Assembly (NCBI GenBank): GCA_902491625.1
Contig: CABUIO010000046.1
Location: 1-7,260 of the forward strand
DNA length: 7,260 nucleotides
DNA from: an uncultured Porphyromonadaceae bacterium
GTDB lineage: Bacteria > Bacteroidota > Bacteroidia > Bacteroidales > Muribaculaceae
Direction: 5' to 3'
The notes under the pieces are model-generated. The model had not been told where the DNA came from. It did not search any database and saw nothing but the letters and a program-made list of their open reading frames with translations. Shown here one piece after another: positions 1 through 7,068 of the stretch. Numbering within the stretch: the stretch's first letter is position 1; each line of letters opens with the position of its first letter. The position numbers were made by a program, and so were the translations under genes.

Positions 1-60
1 TTGCCTTTTGGTTCAGTCACATAGCCCGCTATGCTCCTTCACCTGCAAGACAAAATCCAT
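1..60. repeat. REP-like hairpin element, left edge
   Basis: A perfect 6-bp inverted repeat with a 2-base centre (CATAGC-CC-GCTATG) lies at 20-33. It follows an 11-base string, TTGCCTTTTGG at 1-11, which recurs exactly at 7065-7075 near the other end of the window. In both places a CTCC...ACCTGC string follows (34-46 here, 7085-7094 there). No T-tract follows the hairpin, so it is not an ordinary terminator. The element probably extends left of the window. The remaining leader, 61-133, is AT-rich and shows no good TAnnTTTG box, so the fructan genes may be transcribed from further upstream. That it belongs to a dispersed repeat family is inference. Confidence 0.4.
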
Positions 61-133
61 CCGACATGAACGACCCCGAATTAACGTTTATTTTTAAACA
101 GCTTCTAACTCTAATCAGAAACTCTCTAATACA

Positions 134-1987
134 ATGAACAGTTTGACTCACCGATTCAAATCAATGCTGACTTCGTCGATGCTCGCTGCGGCGCTTCCGG
201 CTTCGCTCCTTGCCGCCGACGGACTGGAGATCGACCATCTCGGCGTGAACAATACTCTCGTCAGGGTGACGGGAGATGCTCCTTATCTCATGTTGCCTGT
301 GCAGGAATCCAATGATGACGCGCGTATAAACATACTCGTCAATGGCAAGATCGAGAAAACGATATATGTGCGTCTGGCAAGCTCGAAGACCGATTACGCC
401 GTGCCGCTGGATCTTGCTCCTTTCAAGGGCGGGAATGTGATCCTCGACGTGGTGACGCCTCAGAGCCGCAGTTCTGTGCGCGAAGCTAAGGAGGATGTCT
501 GCTGGAACGGAATGCAGCTCGCGGATTCCGTCGACATTACCGATAAAGAGATGAAATATCGTCCCCTCTACCATCATACGCCTCTCTACGGATGGATGAA
601 CGATCCCAACGGCATGTTCTACAAGGATGGCAGATGGCATCTCTACTACCAGTATAATCCCTACGGCTCGAAGTGGCAGAACATGACGTGGGGACATTCC
701 GTTTCAGAGGATCTTGTCAACTGGAAGCATCTCCCTCTCGCAATCGAACCCAACGGACTCGGGAGCGTCTTCAGCGGCAGCTGTGTCGTTGACCACGACA
801 ATACAGCCGGTTTCGGCAAGGATGCGGTCGTCGCGCTCTACACTTCGGCTTCGACGAGCCAGATGCAGAGCCTCGCGTCGAGCACCGACGACGGCCTGAC
901 TTTCGATATCTTCAGCGGCAATCCGGTGCTCACGCTCGAAAGCGAGGCCCGCGACCCCAACATGTTCTGGAACGAAAGAACCGGCGAGTGGAATCTCGTG
1001 CTTGCACATGCTCTGGACCACGAGATGCTTTTCTTCACATCGCCGGATCTGAAAAACTGGACTCTCCAGAGCTCTTTCGGCAAGGGTGAGGGTGCTCAGG
1101 ATGGTGTCTGGGAGTGCCCGGATCTTTTCCGACTTCCTGTTGACGGCACTGACAATACCAAGTGGATGCTTATCTGCAACATCAATCCCGGCGGACCTTT
1201 CGGCGGAAGCGCTACACAATATTTCATCGGCGACTGGGACGGCCGTACCTTCACTGCCGACACGGATGCTTCAGGCAAAATCCCGACCAAATGGCTCGAC
1301 TATGGCAAGGACCATTACGCCACCGTGACCTGGAGCGACGCTCCGCAGGGTCGCCGCACGGCAATCGGTTGGATGAGCAACTGGCAGTATGCCGCCGACG
1401 TGCCGACCATGCAGTTCCGCAGCGCAAACACTCTTCCCCGCGAAATCAGCCTTTTCAGTGACGCCGACGGCCAGATATATGCGTCGGTCGTGCCTTCCCC
1501 GGAAGTAGATGCCCTGCGCGGCAAGGTCGTGGACAAGGCTTCCGGTGTGAAACTGGGCGCGAAGCCTCGCGCATACACTCTTCCACAGGATAACAGCGGT
1601 GTCTGCGAGATTACGCTTGATGCCGAGGCTCACGGCGCAAAGGAGCTTACCTTTGTACTCTCCAACGGCGAGGGCGACAAGGTCACGATAGTCTATGACG
1701 TTGCGGGACACACATTCAGTTTCGACCGCAGGGAAAGTGGTGTCGTGGACTTTTCCGAGAACTTTCCGGCTGTCACGGTGGCTCCTACCCACGAGACCGA
1801 CGGCAAGCTCTCCCTCAGAATCTTCATTGACCGATCAAGCATCGAGATCTTCGGCAACGACGGCAGATTCGCAATGACCAATCTCGTCTTCCCCAACGCG
1901 CCTTACAGCCGGTTGCAGATATCTGCCGACGGCGGAAAGGCTCGCCTCAACGATCTCAAAGTCTATTCCCTTTCTAACATCCTCTAA
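134..1987 (+). CDS. GH32 family exo-fructanase (levanase/inulinase type), periplasmic
   Basis: Glycoside hydrolase family 32 enzyme of 617 residues, expected to release fructose from beta-fructans such as levan, inulin or sucrose-type oligosaccharides by a retaining mechanism. The start gives a signal peptide: basic residues at 7-9, a hydrophobic core at about 11-27, and cleavage near LLAA-DG at 27-30. No lipobox cysteine follows, so it is likely periplasmic rather than surface-anchored. An N-terminal beta domain (about 30-140) precedes the five-bladed propeller. Visible GH32 motifs are WMNDPNG (154-160, nucleophile D157), YYQYNP (171-176), FSGS (213-216), RDP (273-275, transition-state stabiliser D274) and ECPD (327-330, acid/base E327). 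The C-terminal beta-sandwich carries DRSSIEIF (566-573). All catalytic residues are present, so it should be active. Levan versus inulin preference cannot be read from the sequence. It is the first of three genes in an operon. Confidence 0.93.
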   Translation: MNSLTHRFKSMLTSSMLAAALPASLLAADGLEIDHLGVNNTLVRVTGDAPYLMLPVQESNDDARINILVNGKIEKTIYVRLASSKTDYAVPLDLAPFKGGNVILDVVTPQSRSSVREAKEDVCWNGMQLADSVDITDKEMKYRPLYHHTPLYGWMNDPNGMFYKDGRWHLYYQYNPYGSKWQNMTWGHSVSEDLVNWKHLPLAIEPNGLGSVFSGSCVVDHDNTAGFGKDAVVALYTSASTSQMQSLASSTDDGLTFDIFSGNPVLTLESEARDPNMFWNERTGEWNLVLAHALDHEMLFFTSPDLKNWTLQSSFGKGEGAQDGVWECPDLFRLPVDGTDNTKWMLICNINPGGPFGGSATQYFIGDWDGRTFTADTDASGKIPTKWLDYGKDHYATVTWSDAPQGRRTAIGWMSNWQYAADVPTMQFRSANTLPREISLFSDADGQIYASVVPSPEVDALRGKVVDKASGVKLGAKPRAYTLPQDNSGVCEITLDAEAHGAKELTFVLSNGEGDKVTIVYDVAGHTFSFDRRESGVVDFSENFPAVTVAPTHETDGKLSLRIFIDRSSIEIFGNDGRFAMTNLVFPNAPYSRLQISADGGKARLNDLKVYSLSNIL

Positions 1988-1998
1988 AATCAAAAGTG

Positions 1999-3177
1999 AT
2001 GTCACAGTCAGTAGTCACAAACAAGAACACATTTCTGTTGCAGATAATTCCCGTGATGCTCTGCTTCTTCGCCATGGGATTCGTTGACCTTGTGGGTAGC
2101 GCTACCAATTTCCTGAAGGAGGATCTACATCTTTCGGCGTCTTCCGCCGGATTCATCCCTTCGCTCGTTTTCTTCTGGTTCCTGATCTTCTCGGTGCCTA
2201 CAGGTATGCTGATGAACCGTATCGGACGCAAGAAGACTGTCCTCCTGTCCCTGATTCTAACCATCGCTTCGCTGATCATTCCGATCGTGGGCGAGGGATA
2301 CTGCATCATGCTGATCGCATTCTCACTGCTCGGCATCGGCAACGCAGTGATGCAGACCTCCCTCAATCCTCTCGTCTCGGGACTTATCAATCCTTCAAAA
2401 CTCGCATCGACCCTTACGTTCGGCCAGTTCGTGAAGGCTCTTGCCTCGCTGCTTGCACCGTATCTGATGTCGTGGGGCGCCGCAGCCCTGCTGCCGACGT
2501 TCGGCCTCGGCTGGAGAGTTGTGTTCCCGATTTTCGCTGTCGTGTGTCTGCTCTCCATCGTGATGCTCGGTGCCACGCCGATAGAGGAGGACAGAGCCGA
2601 CAGGGCGACCGGATTCATGGAGTGCGTGCGTTTGCTTAAGGTGCCGTTCGTGCTGCTCTGCTTCATCGGAATAATGTGCCATGTCGGCATAGATGTCGGC
2701 ACCAACACCTTCGCGCCGCAGATCCTCAAGGACAATTTCGGCATGAGCGTGGAGGACGCCGTCATCGGCACGCAGATCTACTTCTATTTCCGCACCGGGG
2801 GATGTCTGCTCGGCTCCGCTCTGCTGGCACGCATGTCGGCAAAGATCTTCTTTGCCATCAGTGTCGTGCTGATACTCGCCGGCATGACCGGACTCTTCCT
2901 CGCACCCTCGCAGTCTATAGTGCTCGCAGCCATCGCCTGCATCGGATTCGGCAACTCCAACGTCTTCTCTATCGTGTTCTCTCAGGCGCTCAACCGGCAG
3001 CCCGACGAGAAGAACGAAGTGTCGGGACTCATGATCATGGGACTCTTCGGCGGCACTGTCTTCCCTCTCTGCATGGGATTCGCACAGGATGCCGTGGGTG
3101 TCGCCGGAGCCGTGGGCGTGATGACCGTGGGCGCTGTCTATCTGCTTTACTACACATTTAAAATCAAAACCATATAA
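1999..3177 (+). CDS. MFS sugar (fructose) transporter, FucP-like
   Basis: Major facilitator superfamily permease of 392 residues, very hydrophobic, with about twelve membrane segments in two halves joined by a charged loop at about 193-213. A motif-A-like string, GMLMNRIGRKKT, sits between helices 2 and 3 (69-80). The overall type resembles the fucose/glucose/galactose proton symporter group used for monosaccharide import in Bacteroidales. Fructose as the substrate is inferred from its place between a fructan hydrolase and a fructokinase; in Bacteroides thetaiotaomicron the equivalent slot of the levan locus holds an inner-membrane monosaccharide transporter. A GTG directly precedes the ATG in frame; I chose the ATG at 1999, 11 bases after the hydrolase stop. 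There is no Shine-Dalgarno sequence, as usual for this phylum. Most likely co-transcribed with both neighbours. Confidence 0.9.
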   Translation: MSQSVVTNKNTFLLQIIPVMLCFFAMGFVDLVGSATNFLKEDLHLSASSAGFIPSLVFFWFLIFSVPTGMLMNRIGRKKTVLLSLILTIASLIIPIVGEGYCIMLIAFSLLGIGNAVMQTSLNPLVSGLINPSKLASTLTFGQFVKALASLLAPYLMSWGAAALLPTFGLGWRVVFPIFAVVCLLSIVMLGATPIEEDRADRATGFMECVRLLKVPFVLLCFIGIMCHVGIDVGTNTFAPQILKDNFGMSVEDAVIGTQIYFYFRTGGCLLGSALLARMSAKIFFAISVVLILAGMTGLFLAPSQSIVLAAIACIGFGNSNVFSIVFSQALNRQPDEKNEVSGLMIMGLFGGTVFPLCMGFAQDAVGVAGAVGVMTVGAVYLLYYTFKIKTI

Positions 3178-3199
3178 AGACTCATAAAAAACTCAGACA

Positions 3200-4090
3200 A
3201 TGAACAGGACAAAAGATATCGTTGTGGGAATGGGCGAGGCTCTGTGGGATGTACTCCCCGAAGGTAAGAAGATCGGTGGCGCACCGGCAAATTTCGCTTA
3301 CCATGTATCGCAGTTCGGACTGCCGAGCTGTGTGGTCAGCGCTGTCGGCGACGATGCGCTCGGAAAAGAGATCGTGGAGAATTTTACCTCCAAAGGTCTC
3401 AATCAGCTTATTGCAGAAGTCCCTTATCCTACCGGAACCGTACAGGTGGAGATCGACCCTGCGGGCATTCCGCAATATGACATCAAGGAGAATGTGGCGT
3501 GGGACAATATCCCTTACACCGACCTCCTGGCCGACCTCGCCCGACGCACCAAAGCCGTATGTTTTGGCTCGCTCGCGCAGCGCAACGTCGTTTCGCGCGA
3601 CACGATCAACAGCTTTCTTGACGCCATGCCCGACACGGACGGTACCCTGAAAGTCTTTGACGTCAATCTCCGTCAGGGTTTCTACACCAAGGAGATACTT
3701 TGCAACTCCATGAAACGCTGCAACATACTCAAAATCAACGACGAGGAACTCGTGGCCGTGAGCCGCATGTTCGGTTATCCAGGAATAGACCTGCAGGACA
3801 AATGCTGGATCCTGCTCGGCAAATACAATCTCAGGATGCTCATACTCACCTGCGGCATCAACGGCAGCTACGTCTTCACTCCAGGCAACGTATCGTTTCA
3901 GCCAACACCCAAGGTCGAAGTCGCCGACACAGTCGGAGCCGGCGATTCCTTCACCGCCGCGTTTATTGCAAGCATCCTTAAAGGGAAGAGCGTCGCCGAG
4001 GCACACTCGCTCGCCGTAAGGACATCAGCCTTTGTCTGCACCCAGAAAGGCGCCATGCCGATCCTCCCCAAACACTTCACCGAAGCATAA
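3200..4090 (+). CDS. PfkB-family carbohydrate kinase, probable fructokinase
   Basis: Cytoplasmic sugar kinase of 296 residues, a normal length for bacterial fructokinases, expected to convert fructose plus ATP to fructose phosphate. The N-terminus carries the substrate-side PfkB signature GGAPANFAYHV (26-36) after GMGEALWDVLP (10-20). Further motifs are DVNLRQGFY (154-162), LKINDEEL (177-184) and CGINGSY (218-224). The C-terminal PfkB signature DTVGAGDSF (243-251) contains the catalytic base D249 and the anion hole. It starts 22 bases after the transporter stop and is the last gene of the operon, just before a strong terminator. Fructokinase rather than another PfkB activity (ribokinase, KDG kinase) is supported by context: the hydrolase, transporter and kinase order is that of the distal levan utilization locus of Bacteroides. 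Confidence 0.9.
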   Translation: MNRTKDIVVGMGEALWDVLPEGKKIGGAPANFAYHVSQFGLPSCVVSAVGDDALGKEIVENFTSKGLNQLIAEVPYPTGTVQVEIDPAGIPQYDIKENVAWDNIPYTDLLADLARRTKAVCFGSLAQRNVVSRDTINSFLDAMPDTDGTLKVFDVNLRQGFYTKEILCNSMKRCNILKINDEELVAVSRMFGYPGIDLQDKCWILLGKYNLRMLILTCGINGSYVFTPGNVSFQPTPKVEVADTVGAGDSFTAAFIASILKGKSVAEAHSLAVRTSAFVCTQKGAMPILPKHFTEA

Positions 4091-4108
4091 TACCGCCACC
4101 CCCTCCAG

Positions 4109-4152
4109 CTGAAGAAGGGAATTCCGACGTCTGTCCGGATTCCCTTTTTCAG
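4109..4152 (+). terminator. Rho-independent terminator of the fructan operon
   Basis: Arms 4109-4128 and 4133-4152 form a stem of about 20 pairs around the 4-base loop GTCT. The stem contains G-T wobbles and a single C-C mismatch. The T-rich 3' arm (TTTTT at 4145-4149) gives the usual run after the GC core AAGGGAAT/ATTCCCTT. It lies 18 bases after the kinase stop. The matching A-rich 5' flank (GAAGAA) means it might also stop transcripts from the right, but less well. Confidence 0.85.
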
Positions 4153-4186
4153 TGGGGATGACTGTATCTCTCAGTTATGGTAAATT

Positions 4187-4384
4187 TTAGAGAAGCACAT
4201 AAACGCAAAATCGCCGGAACGCTTCGTTTCCGGCGATAGGTTGCTTTGCCCTGATTGTGATCCGCCTGGTGTCGGATATTTTACACTCAACTGAGTTGAT
4301 TTGTAGCGTTTTATCCTTCGTGTCCCTATTCCTGACCACGAATTGCACACGGCATGATTTCCTCGATTTTACATGATTTGCCAT
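4187..4384 (-). other. Possible short minus-strand transcript or small ORF
   Basis: Downstream of a good minus-strand promoter box (4442-4449), the first ATG (4384) opens a 65-residue frame ending at 4187. The product would be basic, starting MANHVKSRKSC, and I recognise no family. An in-frame upstream ATG at 4444 overlaps the promoter box itself, so it is unlikely to be used. The hairpin at 4210-4237, the most likely end of this transcript, falls inside the frame, before the stop codon. That argues against a conventional gene and leaves a short non-coding RNA or a chance frame as alternatives. It points away from the ATPase gene. Confidence 0.25.
4210..4237 (-). terminator. Perfect 10-bp hairpin, likely minus-strand terminator
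   Basis: ATCGCCGGAA (4210-4219) and TTCCGGCGAT (4228-4237) pair perfectly around an 8-base loop. Read on the minus strand, the stem is followed by TTTGCGTTT, a broken T-tract. On the plus strand no T-run follows. It is thus better as a terminator of leftward transcription, perhaps of the short transcript starting near 4435. Confidence 0.5.
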
Positions 4385-4441
4385 GTGGATGCGACCGGGG
4401 CCTCTGTCTCGGAAGGTGATTAAGTGTCCTCTTTCACACCG

Positions 4442-4449
4442 CAAAGATA
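4442..4449 (-). promoter_or_regulatory. Bacteroidetes-type -7 promoter box, leftward
   Basis: The minus strand reads TATCTTTG here, an exact match to the Bacteroidetes -7 consensus TAnnTTTG, followed by GCGG. Transcription would begin near 4435 and run left. No clear TTTG or TTG box is seen at the proper distance upstream, so the -33 element is weak or degenerate. Confidence 0.5.
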
Positions 4450-4485
4450 GCCGTCTCTATTGGTTCGGACACCATTTCCGATGTT

Positions 4486-4501
4486 AAAAATCGTGATTTT
4501 T
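4486..4501. repeat. AT-rich palindrome between divergent promoters
   Basis: AAAAATC-GT-GATTTTT is a perfect 7-2-7 inverted repeat. It lies between the leftward promoter box at 4442-4449 and the rightward promoter at 4609-4639, in an AT-rich stretch without genes. The size and symmetry suit a dimeric regulator, but no regulator gene is visible in the window. Its right part (CGTGATTTTT) recurs exactly at 6521-6530. Confidence 0.4.
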
Positions 4502-4608
4502 GATTGGATAATTTCAATTAAGTGGTCTTGCATGGTGTAATTTGATTTCTGTATTGGAGTAAAATAACCTAAAACAAGAATTAAAATCGCTATAATCTCA
4601 ATTTTGAT

Positions 4609-4639
4609 TTTGTGATGCGACGGATTTTTGCTATATTTG
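4609..4639 (+). promoter_or_regulatory. Promoter of the RloA/RloB module
   Basis: TTTG at 4609-4612 and TATATTTG at 4632-4639 are separated by 19 bases. This fits the Bacteroidetes primary-sigma consensus TTTG-(19-21)-TAnnTTTG at every fixed position. The predicted start is near 4646, leaving a leader of only about 15 bases before the ATG at 4661 and no Shine-Dalgarno sequence. The fit suggests the ATPase and RloB genes have their own constitutive promoter, separate from the fructan operon. Confidence 0.7.
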
Positions 4640-4660
4640 CGCCATTAAAACGCATCGGAT

Positions 4661-5842
4661 ATGATACAAGAGCTTAAAATACGTAATTTCAAGTCGTTTC
4701 GCAATGAAGTGGAATTGAGTTTTGAGCCGTCGACAGACGACCGTTACAACAGTGTGGTCACGATGCCTGACGGCGTGAAGCTGTTGCGCTTTGCAGTGGT
4801 GCTCGGCGCAAACGCCAGCGGCAAATCAAATCTGCTTGAAGCGATTGAGTTCCTGCGCGGTTTCTGGAACACACTCCCATCCACCAACGATGACGGTACG
4901 GACGTTCAGCCCTTCATGTTACGCGAAGATGCGCTGTCTTTCGACACGGAATTTGAACTTAAATTCTATGCTGACGGACTTCGCTATTGGTACAAACTCA
5001 AGGTAAATCCTGAAAAGGTCTGCCATGAGTCGCTCTTCGTCTATCTCACCAACCGCCCTACAAAGGTGTTCTGTCGCGAGGATGTCGGTGGTATATCCAG
5101 ATTGAATTTCAATCCGGCTGTCGTCAGACTCTCTCAGGCGGAGGTGGACGTCATGACGATGAACTGTCTCCGCAATATGTCGCTGCTGGCTACCATGAAG
5201 AAGGTGAATGTCTCGGTCGCATATCTTGACAATATGCGCCGGTGGATTGACAGCCGTATTCTTCCATTGCAGAGCGGTTCGCTTTCCTCTCTTTCAAATG
5301 ATGCGAAAAAGCATATAGCGGACAGTGAGGATTTCCGCGAGTATCTTCTGCAATTCGCAAAGGAGGCAGACTTTAATATATCAGACATAAAGATTCAGAA
5401 AATGGCGGCTCTGTTCGGACATAAGGTCGAGAATGCCGATGGTTCGCAGGATTATATACTCCCTGAGGCTTGCCAGAGCACGGGCACAAAGCGGATGGTG
5501 GAACTGGAGTCTCTAATTTACGAACAGCTCAACCGTCAGGCTTTCCTTTGCATTGACGAGATTGAAGCCTCGATGCACCCCAACCTGATGGAGTATATCC
5601 TGTCAAAGTTTGTCAATACTCCGGACAATCAGTCTCAGCTTCTTGTCTCGACACATTATGATCCGATTCTTAAAGACATCGACGACATTTTCGGCAAAGA
5701 CTCCGTATGGTTTACAGAGAAAGGGAAGGACGGCAACTCGCAGTTGTTCTCGCTCGTTGATTTCAATGGCCTAAAGAAACTCTCATCTATCCACCGCGCT
5801 TATATGAACGGTCGTTTCGGCGCACTTCCCAACGTATTGTAA
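4661..5842 (+). CDS. rloA: RloA-like AAA15/ABC-type ATPase, defence module
   Basis: Soluble ATPase of 393 residues in the AAA15/RloA group, related in fold to the OLD, SMC and RecF ATPases. It opens with the typical beta strand and IRNFKSF (7-13). Walker A is GANASGKS (49-56, K55). An ABC-signature-like STGTKR lies at 273-278, Walker B is FLCIDEIE (295-302, D299 and catalytic E300), the D-loop region is SMHP (304-307) and the switch histidine is in STH (330-332). All ATPase residues are intact. The middle, about 90-265, is the family's variable region and probably contacts DNA, phage product or partner. The next gene, two bases on, encodes its usual partner RloB. By analogy with RloA/RloB of Campylobacter hsd loci and, as I recall, the lactococcal AbiL pair, it should act as sensor or regulator of an abortive-infection system. 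The trigger is unknown. No restriction-modification genes are nearby. Confidence 0.85.
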   Translation: MIQELKIRNFKSFRNEVELSFEPSTDDRYNSVVTMPDGVKLLRFAVVLGANASGKSNLLEAIEFLRGFWNTLPSTNDDGTDVQPFMLREDALSFDTEFELKFYADGLRYWYKLKVNPEKVCHESLFVYLTNRPTKVFCREDVGGISRLNFNPAVVRLSQAEVDVMTMNCLRNMSLLATMKKVNVSVAYLDNMRRWIDSRILPLQSGSLSSLSNDAKKHIADSEDFREYLLQFAKEADFNISDIKIQKMAALFGHKVENADGSQDYILPEACQSTGTKRMVELESLIYEQLNRQAFLCIDEIEASMHPNLMEYILSKFVNTPDNQSQLLVSTHYDPILKDIDDIFGKDSVWFTEKGKDGNSQLFSLVDFNGLKKLSSIHRAYMNGRFGALPNVL

Positions 5843-5844
5843 TC

Positions 5845-6423
5845 ATGGCAAGAAGAATCAAAGAGCGTAAACTCAGAAATCCGGCGATTACAATCATCGG
5901 CGAGGGTGCTACCGAGCGCTACTACTTCACACACCTGAAACTCCTCAACGGTTATAACTACGTCTGCAAGCCCCGCAACTTTGCCGAGCAGAACATTGAT
6001 GACATTCAACGGCAGGTGGAACGGGTACTCGCTGATGACGGGATTGCCGTATGTGTATTCGATGTGGATGTAACCCGCATACATCCGGCGGACAAGGTCA
6101 AATTCGATGCCATGCGTCGGCGTTATGCCGGTAATCCGTCTGTAATCATCTGTGAGAGTATGCCGTCGATTGAGTTCTGGTTTCTTCTCCACTATCTCAA
6201 TACCAACCGCTATTTCGCTTCATCTGATGATGTGATTGCCCTGCTCCACAGATTCATGCCTAATTTCAGCAAACATCAGTCATTCCTGTCCCGCGACAAT
6301 TGGGTAGCCACACTATTGGCCGACAACAAACTTTCAACAGCCATCTCCAATGCCATTGGTATCGGAGAAGACGGAGAATCATATTCCAACCTTCATAAGT
6401 TATTTGCGCTTCTTAATTCATAA
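5845..6423 (+). CDS. rloB: RloB-family Toprim-like protein, defence effector
   Basis: Protein of 192 residues matching the RloB family (Pfam RloB). The N-terminus has a strand followed by GEGATERYYF (19-28), with the Toprim-type glutamate E20 and E24. VFDVDVT (71-77) supplies the acidic pair D73 and D75. The family block ESMPSIEFWFLLHY (104-117) has the conserved E110, W112 and H116. These acidic residues predict a metal-dependent Toprim-like site, as in the OLD nucleases and the AriB and RNase M5 group, so nucleic-acid cleavage is a reasonable but unproven activity. The start codon lies two bases after the ATPase stop, so expression is almost certainly coupled and the two proteins likely work as one complex. 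The likely role is the toxic arm of an anti-phage response held in check or switched on by the ATPase. The target is unknown. Confidence 0.85.
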   Translation: MARRIKERKLRNPAITIIGEGATERYYFTHLKLLNGYNYVCKPRNFAEQNIDDIQRQVERVLADDGIAVCVFDVDVTRIHPADKVKFDAMRRRYAGNPSVIICESMPSIEFWFLLHYLNTNRYFASSDDVIALLHRFMPNFSKHQSFLSRDNWVATLLADNKLSTAISNAIGIGEDGESYSNLHKLFALLNS

Positions 6424-6540
6424 GGCGAATCACAAAATACCATAACGTAATTCCCGGTTATTGCCATACAAAATATTGCGATTAAGCACCGTTGGAGGTA
6501 CAAATTTTTGCGATTATAACCGTGATTTTTACAAAAAACT
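6424..6540. other. AT-rich spacer after rloB
   Basis: No gene is seen. The stretch is AT-rich and holds a 7-bp inverted pair CGGTTAT (6455-6461) and ATAACCG (6516-6522) with a 54-base loop, too long for a simple terminator. CGTGATTTTT at 6521-6530 copies part of the palindrome at 4492-4501. No convincing terminator for the rlo pair is found. Confidence 0.4.
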
Positions 6541-6613
6541 GAGTCTGGAACATCGGTAAAGCGATGGGACGAGTGGCGGCGGTGCATTTGTCATGTCGGC
6601 ATAGCCGTCAATA

Positions 6614-6635
6614 ATGTCGGGGCCAGCCCTGACAT
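6614..6635 (+). repeat. Hairpin, 9-bp stem with 4-base loop
   Basis: ATGTCGGGG (6614-6622) pairs with CCCTGACAT (6627-6635) around CCAG, with one G-T wobble as RNA. No T-tract follows on either strand, so it is not a classical terminator. It sits about 190 bases after rloB. Confidence 0.5.
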
Positions 6636-6942
6636 CCTTGACCGCCATTCCGACAACGGCGGAGGGCGACACCGCAAGATCCAACGCTAAGCCTATGTAC
6701 CTTATCCCTGCGGGAGGTACCTCCGGCTACGCTTATGTCTCATGCCGTGTCCCTATGCCCTCCGCAAATTATTATACACCGCCACCACTCCACCCGTCGC
6801 TTGATTTCGCGCCATTGTCCCGAAGACAGTGGCGTTCCGTTGCTCTATACGCCACAGACTTCTCCTTTGGGCGCAACTAAATGTATTACACAAAGAGATT
6901 ATCAGATTCGTCATTTTCTTATCGTTTTAGCGCTTTGTCAAA

Positions 6943-7068
6943 GCAAAGAATATGCCGCCATCCGTTTTCACCGTCGCGGAGTCTTAGCTCCAGATTCATT
7001 GCAATATCAACAAACAGATTTCAATTTGCTCGCCGGGGCTAACGTGTGTGGCCCGGGATATTCTTTGC
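6943..7068. repeat. 11-bp inverted repeat, about 100 bases apart
   Basis: GCAAAGAATAT (6943-6953) and its exact reverse complement ATATTCTTTGC (7058-7068) bracket 104 bases. The right arm overlaps by two bases the left arm of the hairpin beginning at 7067. Such a pair could form the base of a larger folded RNA or mark the ends of a small insertion. Confidence 0.45.

Noticed and set aside
86..99. GTTTA-TTTT-TAAAC hairpin and TATTTTTA as a possible promoter of the GH32 gene
   Set aside because: The stem has only five A/T-rich pairs, the -7-like box lacks the final G, and there is no TTTG or TTG at the right distance upstream.
1271..1792. Long minus-strand frames inside the GH32 gene, and similar ones in the transporter, kinase and rloA genes
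   Set aside because: They lie opposite or out of frame with genes whose catalytic motifs are intact, so they are shadows of coding sequence with high GC at third positions.
4287..4299. Short palindrome TCAACT-G-AGTTGA
   Set aside because: Arms of six bases around one base are expected once or twice by chance in a window this long, and nothing in its position gives it a role.
6550..6740. Minus-strand frame of about 64 codons that reads smoothly through 6740-6550
   Set aside because: It has no start codon near its beginning after a stop, no promoter and no recognised family. It is kept only as a possible pseudogene fragment and not listed as a feature.
6614..6880. Plus-strand open frame of 88 codons starting at a hairpin
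   Set aside because: It overlaps another frame of similar length, has low-complexity composition rich in S, P and A, no start context or promoter, and its start codon is inside a hairpin arm. I found no recognisable domain.
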